64,000 bases of DNA from the NCBI RefSeq assembly GCF_019891395.1, contig NZ_CP078143.1:2307001-2371000 (forward strand). The letters are read 5' to 3'. The DNA comes from Nitratireductor kimnyeongensis (GTDB lineage Bacteria; Pseudomonadota; Alphaproteobacteria; Rhizobiales; Rhizobiaceae). The notes below the pieces were generated by a model. The model was not told the DNA's origin, did not search any database, and saw only the letters and a list, made by a program, of their open reading frames with translations. Of the stretch, positions 52,654 through 61,983 are shown piece after piece. Both the position numbers and the translations under genes were made by a program. The stretch's first letter is position 1. Each line of letters opens with the position of its first letter.

Positions 52654-53994
52654 ATGCCAATCAAATGGCTCAAGCGGGGCAAGCCGGAAGCTGAGCGGTC
52701 AGAGGATGACGCAAAAGTCAGAGGGATCGTGGAGGCGACACTCGGACAGATAGAGCGTGAGGGGGACAAGGCCGTTCGCGAACTTTCGGAAAAGTTTGAC
52801 GGCTACGCTCCAGCCTCGTTTCGATTGTCATCCGACGACATTTCTGCGCTCTTGAACAAGGTTCCGGCGCAGGACCTTCACGATATCAAGTTTGCACAGG
52901 AACAGGTGCGCAAATTCGCCCAGGCACAACGCGATTCAATGCGTGACATTGAAACCGAAACACTGCCCGGTGTCGTGCTTGGGCACAAGAACATCCCGGT
53001 TCAGTCTGTCGGGTGCTATGTGCCTGGTGGCAAGTTTCCCATGGTTGCATCGGCGCATATGTCTGTTGCCACTGCAGATGTTGCCGGGGTGCCCCGCATC
53101 GTGGCAGCAACCCCTCCGTTCAAAGGTGAGCCCAATCCGGCGGTGATCGCTGCCATGCATCTTGGCGGGGCCCATGAGATCTACGTTCTTGGCGGTATCC
53201 AGGCCATTGGCGCAATGGCGATCGGCACCGAAACGATAAAGCCGGTGCACATGCTCGTCGGGCCAGGCAATGCGTTCGTGGCCGAGGCCAAACGCCAGCT
53301 CTTCGGACGCGTGGGGATTGATCTTTTTGCAGGCCCCACCGAAACGATGGTGATCGCCGACGAGCACGGAGCAGACGCCGAGCTTTGTGCGACCGATCTG
53401 CTGGGGCAGGCCGAGCATGGTTACAATTCGCCGGCGGTCTTGTTGACGAATTCGGAAAAACTGGCGCGCAAAACCCTTCAGGAAATTGAGCGCCTGCTGG
53501 ACGTACTGCCGACTGCGGAGACCGCACGGGTTTCGTGGAACGACTACGGTGAAGTCATTGTCTGCGACACATATGATGAGATGCTGGCAGTCGCCGATGA
53601 TATTGCCTCGGAACATGTTCAGGTGATGACTGACCGCGATCAGTGGTTTCTCGACAACATGACCTGCTATGGTGCGCTCTTCCTTGGAGCCCGCACCAAC
53701 GTCGCAAACGGCGACAAGGTCATAGGCACCAATCACACTTTGCCAACGAAAAAAGCCGGACGATACACTGGTGGGCTCTGGGTGGGGAAATATCTCAAAA
53801 CGCATTCGTATCAACGCATTCTTACCGATGAAGCGGCAACTTTGATCGGCTCGTACGGCTCCCGCCTTTGCATGCTTGAAGGTTTTGTCGGTCATGCGGA
53901 ACAGTGCAATGTCCGCGTACGACGGTACGGAAAGCGCAATGTCGGCTACGGTCAGCCGGCCGAGCCGCTGGACAGGAAAAAGGTGGCAGGGTGA
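52654..53994 (+). CDS. Histidinol dehydrogenase-like NAD-dependent dehydrogenase (HpsN-like)
   Basis: A 446-residue HisD-superfamily enzyme. The catalytic and zinc residues of HisD are conserved: Q252/H255 in [11 protein letters not shown]320/H321 in SEHVQV, D354/H361 in [14 protein letters not shown], and H414 in FVGHAEQ. NAD-site blocks are [11 protein letters not shown] and [18 protein letters not shown]. Outside a his operon such proteins are often alcohol dehydrogenases, for example HpsN, which oxidises sulfopropanediol to sulfolactate. HpsN-like function is a hypothesis. GAGGAGGAG precedes ATG 52654; its stop overlaps the SDR start (GTGA). Confidence 0.85.
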   Translation: MPIKWLKRGKPEAERSEDDAKVRGIVEATLGQIEREGDKAVRELSEKFDGYAPASFRLSSDDISALLNKVPAQDLHDIKFAQEQVRKFAQAQRDSMRDIETETLPGVVLGHKNIPVQSVGCYVPGGKFPMVASAHMSVATADVAGVPRIVAATPPFKGEPNPAVIAAMHLGGAHEIYVLGGIQAIGAMAIGTETIKPVHMLVGPGNAFVAEAKRQLFGRVGIDLFAGPTETMVIADEHGADAELCATDLLGQAEHGYNSPAVLLTNSEKLARKTLQEIERLLDVLPTAETARVSWNDYGEVIVCDTYDEMLAVADDIASEHVQVMTDRDQWFLDNMTCYGALFLGARTNVANGDKVIGTNHTLPTKKAGRYTGGLWVGKYLKTHSYQRILTDEAATLIGSYGSRLCMLEGFVGHAEQCNVRVRRYGKRNVGYGQPAEPLDRKKVAG

Positions 53995-54758
53995 TCAAGC
54001 TCCCCCGAACCCCGTCCTTTCGTCTCGACCAGCGCATAGCCCTTGTGATCGGAGCCTCTTCGGGAATTGGACAAGCGAGCGCGGCATCGCTTGCGCAAGC
54101 CGGGGCTCACGTCATCTGCGCGGCGCGCGGTGTTGCCAGGCTTGAGGAAACGGTCGCGGCAATTGTCGAGGCGGGCGGCTCTGCCGAGGCCGTAGAGCTC
54201 GATATGGCAGATGTGGAAGAGACAAAGCGTGTCGTCGCTTCCTGTCAAAGGCTGGATATCTTGGTGAACTCTGCAGGGCTGGCCCGTCACGGTCCCGCAA
54301 TGGAAAGTACTGAAGACGATTTCGATGCGGTCAGCCGGGTGAACTGGAAAGGCGCGCATTTTGCGGCCTGTGCTGCCGCCGCCAAGATGATCGAGACCGG
54401 GGCTGGAGGATCGATCATCACAATCTCATCGCAGATGGGGCATGTAGGCGGCATCGACAGATCGATATATTCAGCCTCCAAACATGCGCTGGAGGGCATG
54501 ACCAAGTCTATGGCGATCGAATGGGGAAAACACAACATCCGGGTGAACACCCTGTGTCCAACATTCGTTCGAACACCACTTACAGAGGGTACGTTCGCAA
54601 ATCCTGAGCGTGTTGCCTGGATCCAGGAGAAGATCCGGCTGGGACGCTTTGGCGAAGTCGAGGACATAATGGGGGCCGTTGTGTTTCTTGCATCGGACGC
54701 CAGCGGAATGATCACCGGTTCATCGATAATGATCGATGGCGGTTGGACAGCCGGTTAG
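53991..54758 (+). CDS. Short-chain dehydrogenase/reductase (SDR)
   Basis: A 255-residue classical SDR. The cofactor loop is [11 protein letters not shown] near 18-28, the NAG-type motif is NSAG, the catalytic triad is Ser (ITISSQMG), Tyr and Lys (YSASKH), and the C-terminus ends GGWTAG. It starts at GTG 53991, overlapping the TGA of the HisD-like gene, with AAGG upstream. Together with that gene it suggests two successive oxidations of a polyol-type substrate. Confidence 0.9.
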   Translation: MIKLPRTPSFRLDQRIALVIGASSGIGQASAASLAQAGAHVICAARGVARLEETVAAIVEAGGSAEAVELDMADVEETKRVVASCQRLDILVNSAGLARHGPAMESTEDDFDAVSRVNWKGAHFAACAAAAKMIETGAGGSIITISSQMGHVGGIDRSIYSASKHALEGMTKSMAIEWGKHNIRVNTLCPTFVRTPLTEGTFANPERVAWIQEKIRLGRFGEVEDIMGAVVFLASDASGMITGSSIMIDGGWTAG

Positions 54759-54830
54759 AGGGTCTGCGGCCAGGGACAGCCGAGATCCGTGCAAAGAGTT
54801 GAAAGCAATGTCGTCAAGGGAGGAACATAC

Positions 54831-55319
54831 GTGGCAGACAGTCTGAAGAAGTTTGACCTCATTTTTACAAGCCATGCGGTCGCATCTGGGAAAATGCGCA
54901 ACGACATCGTTGTGGAATGGCCGGACATGAAAGAGAAATTCGAGCTTGCCACCGATGAAGGTGCCATGCATGGAGGAGATGGAACGGCACCGCCGCCACT
55001 CGCGCTGTTCTCTGCAGCACTGTGCGGTTGCATCATGACCCAGATACGGGCGTTCGCGAAACGGTTGAAGGTCGAGATCCGCGGGGTCGAGGTCAATGCA
55101 CGTTTCCATTGGAGCGCTACGCAGTCGGGCAAGGATCCCTATGTCTCGGAACCGGTATCGATCGATCTGGACGTCAACATCGAAAGCGATGCCACTGACG
55201 ATGAGCTGCGCGCGGTCCACGCTGCAGCGCGCAAAGGCTGCTTTATCGAGCAGACGATCGCAGCGGGCCTTCCGGTGAACCATCGCCTGAAACTCTCTGA
55301 AGACTGGGTGGCCGCCTGA
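54831..55319 (+). CDS. OsmC family protein (second copy)
   Basis: A 162-residue OsmC-fold protein with C65/C67 in SAALCGCIMTQIRAF and C137 in ARKGCFIEQ. It shares the HGGDxTAPxPLALF and GCFxEQ blocks with the OsmC at 49395, so the two are paralogues within one cluster. The start is GTG 54831 behind AAGGGAGGAA. It follows the SDR gene and precedes the TRAP binding protein. OsmC activity on peroxides or a thiol intermediate of this pathway is possible. Confidence 0.87.
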   Translation: MADSLKKFDLIFTSHAVASGKMRNDIVVEWPDMKEKFELATDEGAMHGGDGTAPPPLALFSAALCGCIMTQIRAFAKRLKVEIRGVEVNARFHWSATQSGKDPYVSEPVSIDLDVNIESDATDDELRAVHAAARKGCFIEQTIAAGLPVNHRLKLSEDWVAA

Positions 55320-55592
55320 TAAGAGACTTTCCGGAAGAGAGACAGGGCTTGTCATTAACCTGATCGTGCTCAACGCAACACGGCAGCGTCAAACAACACA
55401 TTGACCGCCCAGCCACACACTCTCTCTTCCCGCAACTCGCTTCGCTCGGGCCGTCCCTTGCTTTGAATTGCCGGTTCAGATCTCACATTGTTCGGACGCC
55501 AGCCGCGTCCGACGGGACCGCATGGAGGCAATAAGCGCTGTGAGCATGATTGGGTAATCGTTGAATAAATTGTCGCAATGGAGGAAGCGCAA
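55320..55592. other. Intergenic region, OsmC / TRAP binding protein
   Basis: A 273-bp gap. No gene or strong terminator was recognised. The ATGGAGGAAG around 55578 provides the ribosome-binding site for the next gene. Confidence 0.35.
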
Positions 55593-56708
55593 ATGAAAAA
55601 AACATATAAATTAGACGATCAATTCAGAGCCGGATCCAGGTTTCAGAAATTTGCATTCGGCATGCTGGCGGCCTCTGCCGCGATCGGTTGGGCAGGAGCA
55701 TCCCTGGCCGATAGCTTCACTCTTCGAGTTGGTGCGGGCCACCCCGATGGGGCCACTGCATATGTTTCGGAAATGGCCGATTTCTTTGTTCCTGAAGTGA
55801 AGAAGCGCGTTGCAGAAAGAACCGATCATACGGTGAACTTCGTTGAGGCTTATGGCGGCACTGTTGCCGGTCTCACCGAGACGCTTGAATTCGTGGAAAG
55901 CGGATTGCTTGATATTGGGGTGATATGCTTCTGCTTTGAGCCGTCCAAGCTCTTCTTGCATAATTTCCCGTATTATGCGCCGTTTGGGCCTGGAGATGCA
56001 GTACAGGAGATGCGTGCAGTGCGGGCGGTTTACGACGCCAACCCGTGGCTCACCGAGGTCTTTGAGACGGATTACAATCAAAAGCTGCTCGCTCTGCACG
56101 GGTGGGACACCTATCATCTGGGTACGACCTTCGAATGGGACAGCGTCGATGACCTGAAGGGCATCAAGATCGGCGGCGCCGGTCCTAATCTGCCATGGCT
56201 TGAGTTCTCGGGAGCAGTGCCGGTGCAGTCGGAGCTGCGCGACGGCTACATGTCGATGAAGACGGGTGTATATGAAGGTTGGCTGATGTTCCCGTCGTCC
56301 TATCTCGGGTTCAAATTGTATGAGCCGGCGAAATACTACACGCTCGTCGGGTTCGGTGCGATGGGTGTCAATGGCGTCACCATGAACCTCGATGCACTGA
56401 AGCGCCTGCCCGAGGAAGTTCAGGAGATTATCTCCGAGGTTTCCAAGGAATATGAAGAGCGTGCCGGAACCGTTCTCAACAAGCGTCAGGCCGAAGGCAT
56501 CAACGGTTTGAAGGAGGGCGGCGCTGTCGTCAACGAGCTTGATCCTCAAGTCCAAAAGGACTGGGCCCGTGCGATGGCCGAATTTCCAAAGCGTCAGGCC
56601 GATGATGCAAACGGCCGTGGGATGCCAGGCACTGCAGTTATGACCAGCTACATTCAAGCGGTCCGAGATAGCGGGTTCGAGTGGCCCTACGAATATGAGG
56701 TGGAATAG
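55593..56708 (+). CDS. dctP: TRAP transporter substrate-binding protein (DctP-type)
   Basis: A 371-residue periplasmic binding protein, longer than usual for DctP because of an extended N-terminus: a 30-residue polar lead, a hydrophobic core and cleavage near ASLADS. The mature part reads FTLRVGAGHPDGATAYVSEM. LKGIKIGGAGPNLPWLEFSG replaces the usual arginine block, and SMKTGVYEGWLMFPSSYLGF the QxxxVDG block, so the ligand site may be atypical. I chose ATG 55593 over 55578. It probably completes the TRAP system whose DctQM are at 47360-49228; no other permease is near. Confidence 0.82.
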   Translation: MKKTYKLDDQFRAGSRFQKFAFGMLAASAAIGWAGASLADSFTLRVGAGHPDGATAYVSEMADFFVPEVKKRVAERTDHTVNFVEAYGGTVAGLTETLEFVESGLLDIGVICFCFEPSKLFLHNFPYYAPFGPGDAVQEMRAVRAVYDANPWLTEVFETDYNQKLLALHGWDTYHLGTTFEWDSVDDLKGIKIGGAGPNLPWLEFSGAVPVQSELRDGYMSMKTGVYEGWLMFPSSYLGFKLYEPAKYYTLVGFGAMGVNGVTMNLDALKRLPEEVQEIISEVSKEYEERAGTVLNKRQAEGINGLKEGGAVVNELDPQVQKDWARAMAEFPKRQADDANGRGMPGTAVMTSYIQAVRDSGFEWPYEYEVE

Positions 56709-56784
56709 AAAGCGACCTGATCTCGCAGCGCAATACCTTTCGGTAGCGTAACTGATAATTTGCGAGACGTGGCATTGAATGGTT

Positions 56785-56816
56785 GGCGAACCGGATGCGG
56801 GGGCATCGGGTTCGCC
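56785..56816 (+). terminator. Hairpin downstream of DctP gene
   Basis: Fourteen-base arms (56785-56798 and 56803-56816, core GGCGAACC/GGTTCGCC) pair with one mismatch around a 4-base loop, 77 bp after the DctP stop. No T-run follows, so it may be a Rho-linked end or a 3' stabiliser. Confidence 0.5.
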
Positions 56817-56989
56817 GAACACCATGGCACAGTCGGGCGAAGGAGCTTCTTCCCAAGACCATGCAGAACAATGCCATCCCGAAGGACGGTGACCTGCTAG
56901 TGAACTTTCATCCAGCCGCAACCGGAGCCCGTTGGTGTCCCCGCCAGATGGTGCCGGTTGACTGATCACCCGACGCGCGGAGCTTTCAT

Positions 56990-57606
56990 CTCGCGCAGCG
57001 GATCGAGGGCTTCCGGTGGCTGGGGTTCGGGCGAACGGAGTTGTAGGCTGTGGCCCGGGCTGCGATCACGACACGGGCGTGAGCCGGATTCCGGAACATG
57101 CTCTCATTTCGGATCGGCTTGCCGGTACGATATAAAGTCAATCGATCCGCTGCTCGGAACACTAGCGCGGGAGGGCGTTACCGTTCGGTTCGGTTTTAGT
57201 GTCGCACACACGCATTCCAGTCTTTCCGCAGCGCTCGATCAGGACCGTCAGTTCACGCGCAACCCGGTACCCCCCTCGTTCTGAGAAGCCGAACATGGCC
57301 TTCAGATGCGCCACCGCGTCGCGCCACATGGCAGGCCTGACCACCTTTTTTTTGAAACCTGTTCTTTCATTGCGGCCAGGTCCGGAATCTGCTCGGCCAG
57401 AAGCTTGTTAAACTTGGCATTCTCGTCTTCAAGCGCTTTCAGCCGTTTGGCCTCCGGCACCGTCATGCCATGAACTTTGCCGTCCAAGTGTGGAAGGTGT
57501 CCTCCGACATGCCGTGCTTGCGGCACAGGTCCGCGCACTTCGCGCCTGTCTGGTGCTCGGCCAGAATGCCGATGAATTGCTCGTCGGTGAACCTCGTTCA
57601 CGTCAT
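56990..57606 (-). mobile_element. Decayed IS3-family insertion sequence
   Basis: On the minus strand an OrfA can be followed from about 57606: RFTDEQFIGILAEHQTGAKC and KHGMSEDTFHTW, then a frameshift near 57475, then GMTVPEAKRLKALEDENAKF and LLAEQIPDLAAMKEQVSKK. OrfB starts as PAMWRDAVAHLKAMFGFSER (57270-57340), then jumps to the DDE core ELTVLIERCGKTGMRVCDTK, so the middle is deleted. A last piece (about 57030-57110) reads RTGKPIRNE, then ARVVIAARATAYNSVRP. It is non-functional. No clear terminal repeats were found. Confidence 0.8.
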
Positions 57607-57722
57607 GGTCCGTCCTCAGATTGGGCCGGACTCTAATCGCCGGTTGAGGAAAAAAGCCCGTGTGAGATCAAGTCTCAAAAGACCGCTGGGGAGACGCATA
57701 CTGTCCAGCATCCCCCAACATT

Positions 57723-59237
57723 CTAATCCTGTGGAAGTTCCTTCGACAGGCGCCTTCTCCAGCCTTTTGTCGCCAGCGGCAAAAGCAGAAGGAGCAGTGC
57801 CAATAGCATGATCGTCAGGGTAAGGGGCTGTTGCCAGAATATCGAGACATCGCCTCCCGAGATCAGCAGGCTTCGACGGAGATTGGCCTCCATCAACGGC
57901 CCGAGAATGTACCCAAGCAGCAGCGGCGCGATCGGGAACTTCAACAGGGAGAGCGCGTAGCCCAGCACTCCAAGCACACCCACCATGATCACGTCGACAT
58001 AGGAAGAATTCACCGAATAGATGCCGATTGCGATGAAGACGAGAATGCCGGGATAGAGGATGTGGTAGGGAATTTTCAGCATCGAAACCCACAGGCCGAC
58101 CAGCGGAAGATTCAAGATCAACAGGATCAGATTGCCGATCCAGAAACTGGCGAGCAGGCCCCAGAAGATGTCGGGGTGCTGGGGGATCAGGGTCGGTCCG
58201 GGCGCGATGCCGTGGATGAGCAGTGCGCCGAGCATCAGCGCCGAGGTGGCGTCACCGGGAACCCCAAGCGTGAGCGCAGGGATAAGAGCAGTCTGAGACG
58301 CGGCATTGTTGGCGCTTTCGGGCGCCGCTACGCCCTCGACGATACCGCTGCCAAGTTTTTCTCTGTTCGGCCCAACCCGTTTTTCAACCGCATAGGCCAT
58401 GAAGGCGGCAATCGTGGAACCGGCTCCTGGCAAGACACCGACGAAGGAACCCAGGATTGAGCCTCGCCATATCGGCGCATGCGACCGGCGCATGTCGTCT
58501 CTGGTGGGCATGAGAGATCTGAACGTGATCTTCTGTTTGGCAAGCCATTCGGCCGAATCCGAGCCGATCGACGCGATAACCTCACTGGCACCGAACATGC
58601 CCATGGCGACAAGAACAAGCGGAAGCCCGTCGTAGAGATAAGGCGCACCGAAAGCGAAACGGATCTGCCCCGAAATCGTGTCGGTCCCCATCAGCCCCAC
58701 CAGCAAGCCGAACACCACCATGGCCAGCCCCTTGAGCGGCGCATCGCCGATGAGTGTGACAGCCGCGACCATGCCAAGAAGCATCAGCGCAAAGTAATCG
58801 GCAGATGTCATTACCAGTGCGAACTTGCTGAGTGCCGGAGACAGAACGGCCATCACCACAATCGCAAAACAACCGCCAGCGAATGAGGCGATGGTGGTGA
58901 TGCAAAGCGCGACGCCAGCGCGGCCGGCCCGGGCCATGGGGTAGCCGTCGAGACAGGTCACCGATGCCCCGGCCGTGCCGGGCAGATTGAGCAGGATCGA
59001 GGCGGTGGAGCCGCCATATTGCGAACCGTAGTAGATGCCTGCCAGCATGATGATGGCAGTGGTCGGATCGAGATAGAAGGTCAATGGCAGCAGCATGGCG
59101 ATCGTGGCCAGAGGACCGATACCCGGCAAGACGCCAATAAATGTGCCCGCGGTCACACCCAGAAAACAGAACAGCAGCGTTTGAGGGCTGAGCGCTGTGG
59201 CAAACCCCTGGCCGGCATGCCCGATGAACTCCATCAT
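57723..59237 (-). CDS. tctA: Tripartite tricarboxylate transporter large permease TctA
   Basis: A 504-residue membrane protein with about 11-12 helices. The duplicated glycine-proline loops typical of TctA are clear: GTFIGVLPGIGPLATIAMLL near 30-50 and GSFVGVLPGAGSTIAAFMAY near 275-295. GIYYGSQYGGSTASILLNLP and ALTLGVPGDATSALMLGALL are further signature blocks. I chose ATG 59237, which overlaps the tctB end; ATG 59234 is adjacent. It is the last gene of a minus-strand operon whose TctC lies at the right edge. Confidence 0.95.
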   Translation of the reverse strand: MMEFIGHAGQGFATALSPQTLLFCFLGVTAGTFIGVLPGIGPLATIAMLLPLTFYLDPTTAIIMLAGIYYGSQYGGSTASILLNLPGTAGASVTCLDGYPMARAGRAGVALCITTIASFAGGCFAIVVMAVLSPALSKFALVMTSADYFALMLLGMVAAVTLIGDAPLKGLAMVVFGLLVGLMGTDTISGQIRFAFGAPYLYDGLPLVLVAMGMFGASEVIASIGSDSAEWLAKQKITFRSLMPTRDDMRRSHAPIWRGSILGSFVGVLPGAGSTIAAFMAYAVEKRVGPNREKLGSGIVEGVAAPESANNAASQTALIPALTLGVPGDATSALMLGALLIHGIAPGPTLIPQHPDIFWGLLASFWIGNLILLILNLPLVGLWVSMLKIPYHILYPGILVFIAIGIYSVNSSYVDVIMVGVLGVLGYALSLLKFPIAPLLLGYILGPLMEANLRRSLLISGGDVSIFWQQPLTLTIMLLALLLLLLPLATKGWRRRLSKELPQD

Positions 59238-59686
59238 AGTGAAAGCTCCAGCACTGGAATGGGCAGGCCGAGCAGGGCGATAAAGATCAGCCAGCACAGA
59301 AGCGCCAGTGAACACGCCAGGATGAAAACACGCCCGAAGTGAAATCGGTTGTCCGCGAAACGGGCAATGAAGGCTGACGCAAGGGTTGCCGGCACAAGGC
59401 CGAAAGAACCGATGAGCAAGGCGAAACAGGTGAGCGACAGCATGACAACGCCTGCCGCTCTCCAGTTGGGCTGCCGAATGCTGCCGGTCCTGCCAACCGA
59501 GCCGGCGATGATCCCGAGGCCGAGCAACACCATGATGATCCCCAGCGCCAGCGGAAAGGCGCCTGGGCCGATGTTGGAAATCCTGCCTATCGGGTATTGA
59601 GAGCTGATGCCGGCGGTCACCAGCCCGATCAATGTGACCAGCACACCGCCGATGGCGTCGGTTGGTTCCAAGCGTATTGATCTCAT
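59234..59686 (-). CDS. tctB: Tripartite tricarboxylate transporter small permease TctB
   Basis: A 150-residue protein with four predicted helices, the form of TctB. IGRISNIGPGAFPLALGIIM near 33-52 is the most typical block (the GPGxFP motif). It overlaps tctA by 4 bp, so the subunits are translationally coupled. It follows the D-2-hydroxyacid dehydrogenase gene by 25 bp. Confidence 0.92.
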   Translation of the reverse strand: MRSIRLEPTDAIGGVLVTLIGLVTAGISSQYPIGRISNIGPGAFPLALGIIMVLLGLGIIAGSVGRTGSIRQPNWRAAGVVMLSLTCFALLIGSFGLVPATLASAFIARFADNRFHFGRVFILACSLALLCWLIFIALLGLPIPVLELSL

Positions 59687-59711
59687 GGTGTTCCCCTCGC
59701 TTTGCGCGATT

Positions 59712-60689
59712 TTATGTTTTTCTGCGGCTTTCCCAGACAGCTACGTCGACGAGACTCTCCGGACGTTTGTTTGCCAGCGCATCGACAATGTGCTGCGCGC
59801 AGGCAAGAGCCGTGGCTTTCAACGCATCTTCGGTAGAGCCTGCGACATGCGGAGCGAGCACGATGTTTCGAAGCCCTGTAAGCGGCGAGCTTTCATCCAG
59901 TGGCTCCGGGTCGAAGACATCAAGGCCCGCCGCGCGGATCACCCCGCTCTCGAGCGCTTCAGCCAGAGCAGCTTCATCGATGAGCGCACCGCGCGCCGTG
60001 TTCACCAAAATGGCATGAGGCCGCATTTTACGCAGGGTTTCAGCGTTGATCATGTGGTGCGTATCGGGGCGGGCGGGTCGGTGCAGCGAGATGACGTCAG
60101 AGCCTTCCAGAAGGGCGTCCAGAGTTCCAGCCGGCTCGAAACCATTGTCGCGGATGGTACCATCGTCAGCGGAAGGCGACCAGATAAGGACCTTCATCGC
60201 GAAACCATTCTTTGCGATCTCGCCAAGCAGCCGGCCGATGGTGCCGAAGCCGGCAATACCGAGCGTCTTGCAAGTCAACTCGCTCATGCCGCCTTCGAAC
60301 TTGAAGCGGAAATTGCCGTTGCGCGCTGCATGATCGGCCTCGACCGTGCGCTTCGCGCAGGCGAGGATCAGCATCATCGCGTGTTCGGCGACGGAACGGG
60401 CATTGGCCGTTGGCGTGAAAGAGATCGGGATCCCGAGTTCTGCGGCGTGCGCGACGTCGATCTTGTTGGTGCCTATGCCGTGATTGGCTATGATTTTCAG
60501 GTTCCTCGCGCTGTCCATCGCCTCGGCGTTGAGCCCGGCATCGCGCGTGATCAGGGCATCAGCCGTTTCGATTTCGGCTGCGACCGTTTTCATGTCCTGT
60601 GCGCTTGCGCGCCGAACCCTTATTCCCGCAGCCTCAAGCGCTTCTTCGCCGGCGGGGTGGATCGGCTGGACAATCAGGCATTCAGGCAT
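59712..60689 (-). CDS. D-2-hydroxyacid dehydrogenase (NAD-dependent)
   Basis: A 325-residue D-2-hydroxyacid dehydrogenase. The Rossmann motif is GIAGFGTIGRLLG near 147; the catalytic arginine, glutamate and histidine are in VNTARGALID, DVFDPEPL and LAPHVAGST. Substrate-loop IANHGIGTNKIDVAHAAELG is typical. I chose ATG 60689 over an in-frame start at 60740. It overlaps the upstream amidohydrolase gene by 8 bp. It may reduce or oxidise a 2-keto/2-hydroxy acid produced by the operon's aldolase. Glycerate, lactate and phosphoglycerate types cannot be told apart here. Confidence 0.9.
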   Translation of the reverse strand: MPECLIVQPIHPAGEEALEAAGIRVRRASAQDMKTVAAEIETADALITRDAGLNAEAMDSARNLKIIANHGIGTNKIDVAHAAELGIPISFTPTANARSVAEHAMMLILACAKRTVEADHAARNGNFRFKFEGGMSELTCKTLGIAGFGTIGRLLGEIAKNGFAMKVLIWSPSADDGTIRDNGFEPAGTLDALLEGSDVISLHRPARPDTHHMINAETLRKMRPHAILVNTARGALIDEAALAEALESGVIRAAGLDVFDPEPLDESSPLTGLRNIVLAPHVAGSTEDALKATALACAQHIVDALANKRPESLVDVAVWESRRKT

Positions 60690-61983
60690 GTGAGGTGTTC
60701 TCCATCGGTTGGCAGTCCCTGAGCATTGGCGGTTCTGCATCCATTGCAGCTCCCAGAAGACGGGTGGCGACCGCGAAATCGGCCATCTCCATCGCTTCTT
60801 CAGGGTTGTGGCTACCGTTGTGATTCCGTACGAAAATCATCGCAGAGGGGATGCCTTGAAGAGCAAACGTCGCCGTATCGTGCCCGGCGCCGGAAGGCAT
60901 AACGCGCGCGTCAATTCCGAGCGCTTCAGCCTTGTCCATCATTTCGGAAATCAGTTCGGCATCCATGGGTGCTGGCGTGCTGGCGGTGCGCGGTCCCAGG
61001 TCGAAACGTGTGGATGTCTGCTGCTCGACATTTGCGACCTCGCGCAAAACGACGCTCTCAAATGCCTCAAGTGTCTGCGCACTGGCGGAACGCACATCGA
61101 TGCTGAAATCGACGCGACCGGGAACCTTGCTGAAATCCGCCTGTTCGCCATCTGTCGAAAGCTGCCCGAATGTCAGCGCCAGATCAGCACCGTTCTTTTC
61201 AAACGCCGACCAGTGCGCATTCAAGCGTTCGATGAAGGCTGCGGCGGCCGCAACTGCGTCGTGGCGATGGGCCCGCGGCGTTGCGCCTGAATGGCTGTAC
61301 ACACCATTGATCCGGGCATGCCGGTAGCGGAAACTGCCGCGAATGCCATTGACAATACCGACCGGCTGATTGGATCCCACGAGCACCGGCCCCTGCTCGA
61401 TATGCACCTCGATGAAACGGCTGACGGTTCGTGGATCAAGAAGACATGTACCCGATGCGAGTGCCCGAGGATCGCCCCCCGCCGCCTCGATCGCTTCGCC
61501 CAGTGTCACGTCCCGGTCGAAGCGCTTCAGCTCCAGCGCTTCGGCTGGAAGCTTTCCGAAAATGGCCTTGGAGCCCGGATAGGAAACCGGAAACCAGGCT
61601 GATTCCTCGGCGCGAATGGCGATGACGACGGTGTCGCGCAGGGGCTTTTTTCCTGCTTGAAGCCAAGCTGAGAGCACGCTTATCCCGGCAATGACCCCGG
61701 CTGCGCCGTCGAAATTGCCGCCACGGGGAACGCTGTCGAGATGCGAACCGGTCATCACGGCCGGCAGGGAACGATCCTCGCCGGCAAGCGTGACGTAAAG
61801 GTTCATGGCCGCGTCGGTGCGTGTTTCCAGCCCCAGGTCCCTGGCCGTCGACGCGATCAGATCATGCGCAAACGCCTCGCCCGCACCATAGCTGTCACGG
61901 GTGATGCCGACGCCGTCCGACGTGGCTTCGGCAAGTCTGTCGAACAGCTTCCGGGCAAGCGAAATGTCAGGCTCGACGGTCAT
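60682..61983 (-). CDS. M20 Zn-dependent amidohydrolase (hydantoinase/carbamoylase, AllC-like)
   Basis: A 433-residue member of the allantoate amidohydrolase/N-carbamoyl-L-amino acid hydrolase group. Metal ligands are in TGSHLDSVPRGGNFDGAAGV (His, Asp), AIRAEESAWFP (Glu pair), FIEVHIEQGPVL (His) and MPSGAGHDTATFA. HNGSHNPEEAME gives the last histidine. HSGATPRAHRHDA in the lid domain is typical. I chose ATG 61983, which overlaps the racemase-like gene's stop. It probably releases ammonia and CO2 from an N-carbamoyl or ureido acid. Confidence 0.9.
   Translation of the reverse strand: MTVEPDISLARKLFDRLAEATSDGVGITRDSYGAGEAFAHDLIASTARDLGLETRTDAAMNLYVTLAGEDRSLPAVMTGSHLDSVPRGGNFDGAAGVIAGISVLSAWLQAGKKPLRDTVVIAIRAEESAWFPVSYPGSKAIFGKLPAEALELKRFDRDVTLGEAIEAAGGDPRALASGTCLLDPRTVSRFIEVHIEQGPVLVGSNQPVGIVNGIRGSFRYRHARINGVYSHSGATPRAHRHDAVAAAAAFIERLNAHWSAFEKNGADLALTFGQLSTDGEQADFSKVPGRVDFSIDVRSASAQTLEAFESVVLREVANVEQQTSTRFDLGPRTASTPAPMDAELISEMMDKAEALGIDARVMPSGAGHDTATFALQGIPSAMIFVRNHNGSHNPEEAMEMADFAVATRLLGAAMDAEPPMLRDCQPMENTSHA

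Larger units (their letters stand above)
56709..57722. other. Non-coding region with hairpin and decayed IS3 element
   Basis: About 1 kb between the DctP gene and the convergent tctA gene. It holds a hairpin at 56785-56816 and the transposase remains at about 56990-57606. Remaining sequence shows no supported gene. Confidence 0.5.

Noticed and set aside
55611..56969. 452-codon open frame on the minus strand
   Set aside because: It is antisense to the DctP gene at 55593, which has a signal peptide and ribosome-binding site. The frame shows no family pattern.
56953..57647. GCCGGTTGA direct repeat (56953 and 57639) as target-site duplication of the IS relic
   Set aside because: IS3-family duplications are usually 3-5 bp, and neither copy abuts a recognisable terminal repeat. 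A 9-bp match is likely chance.
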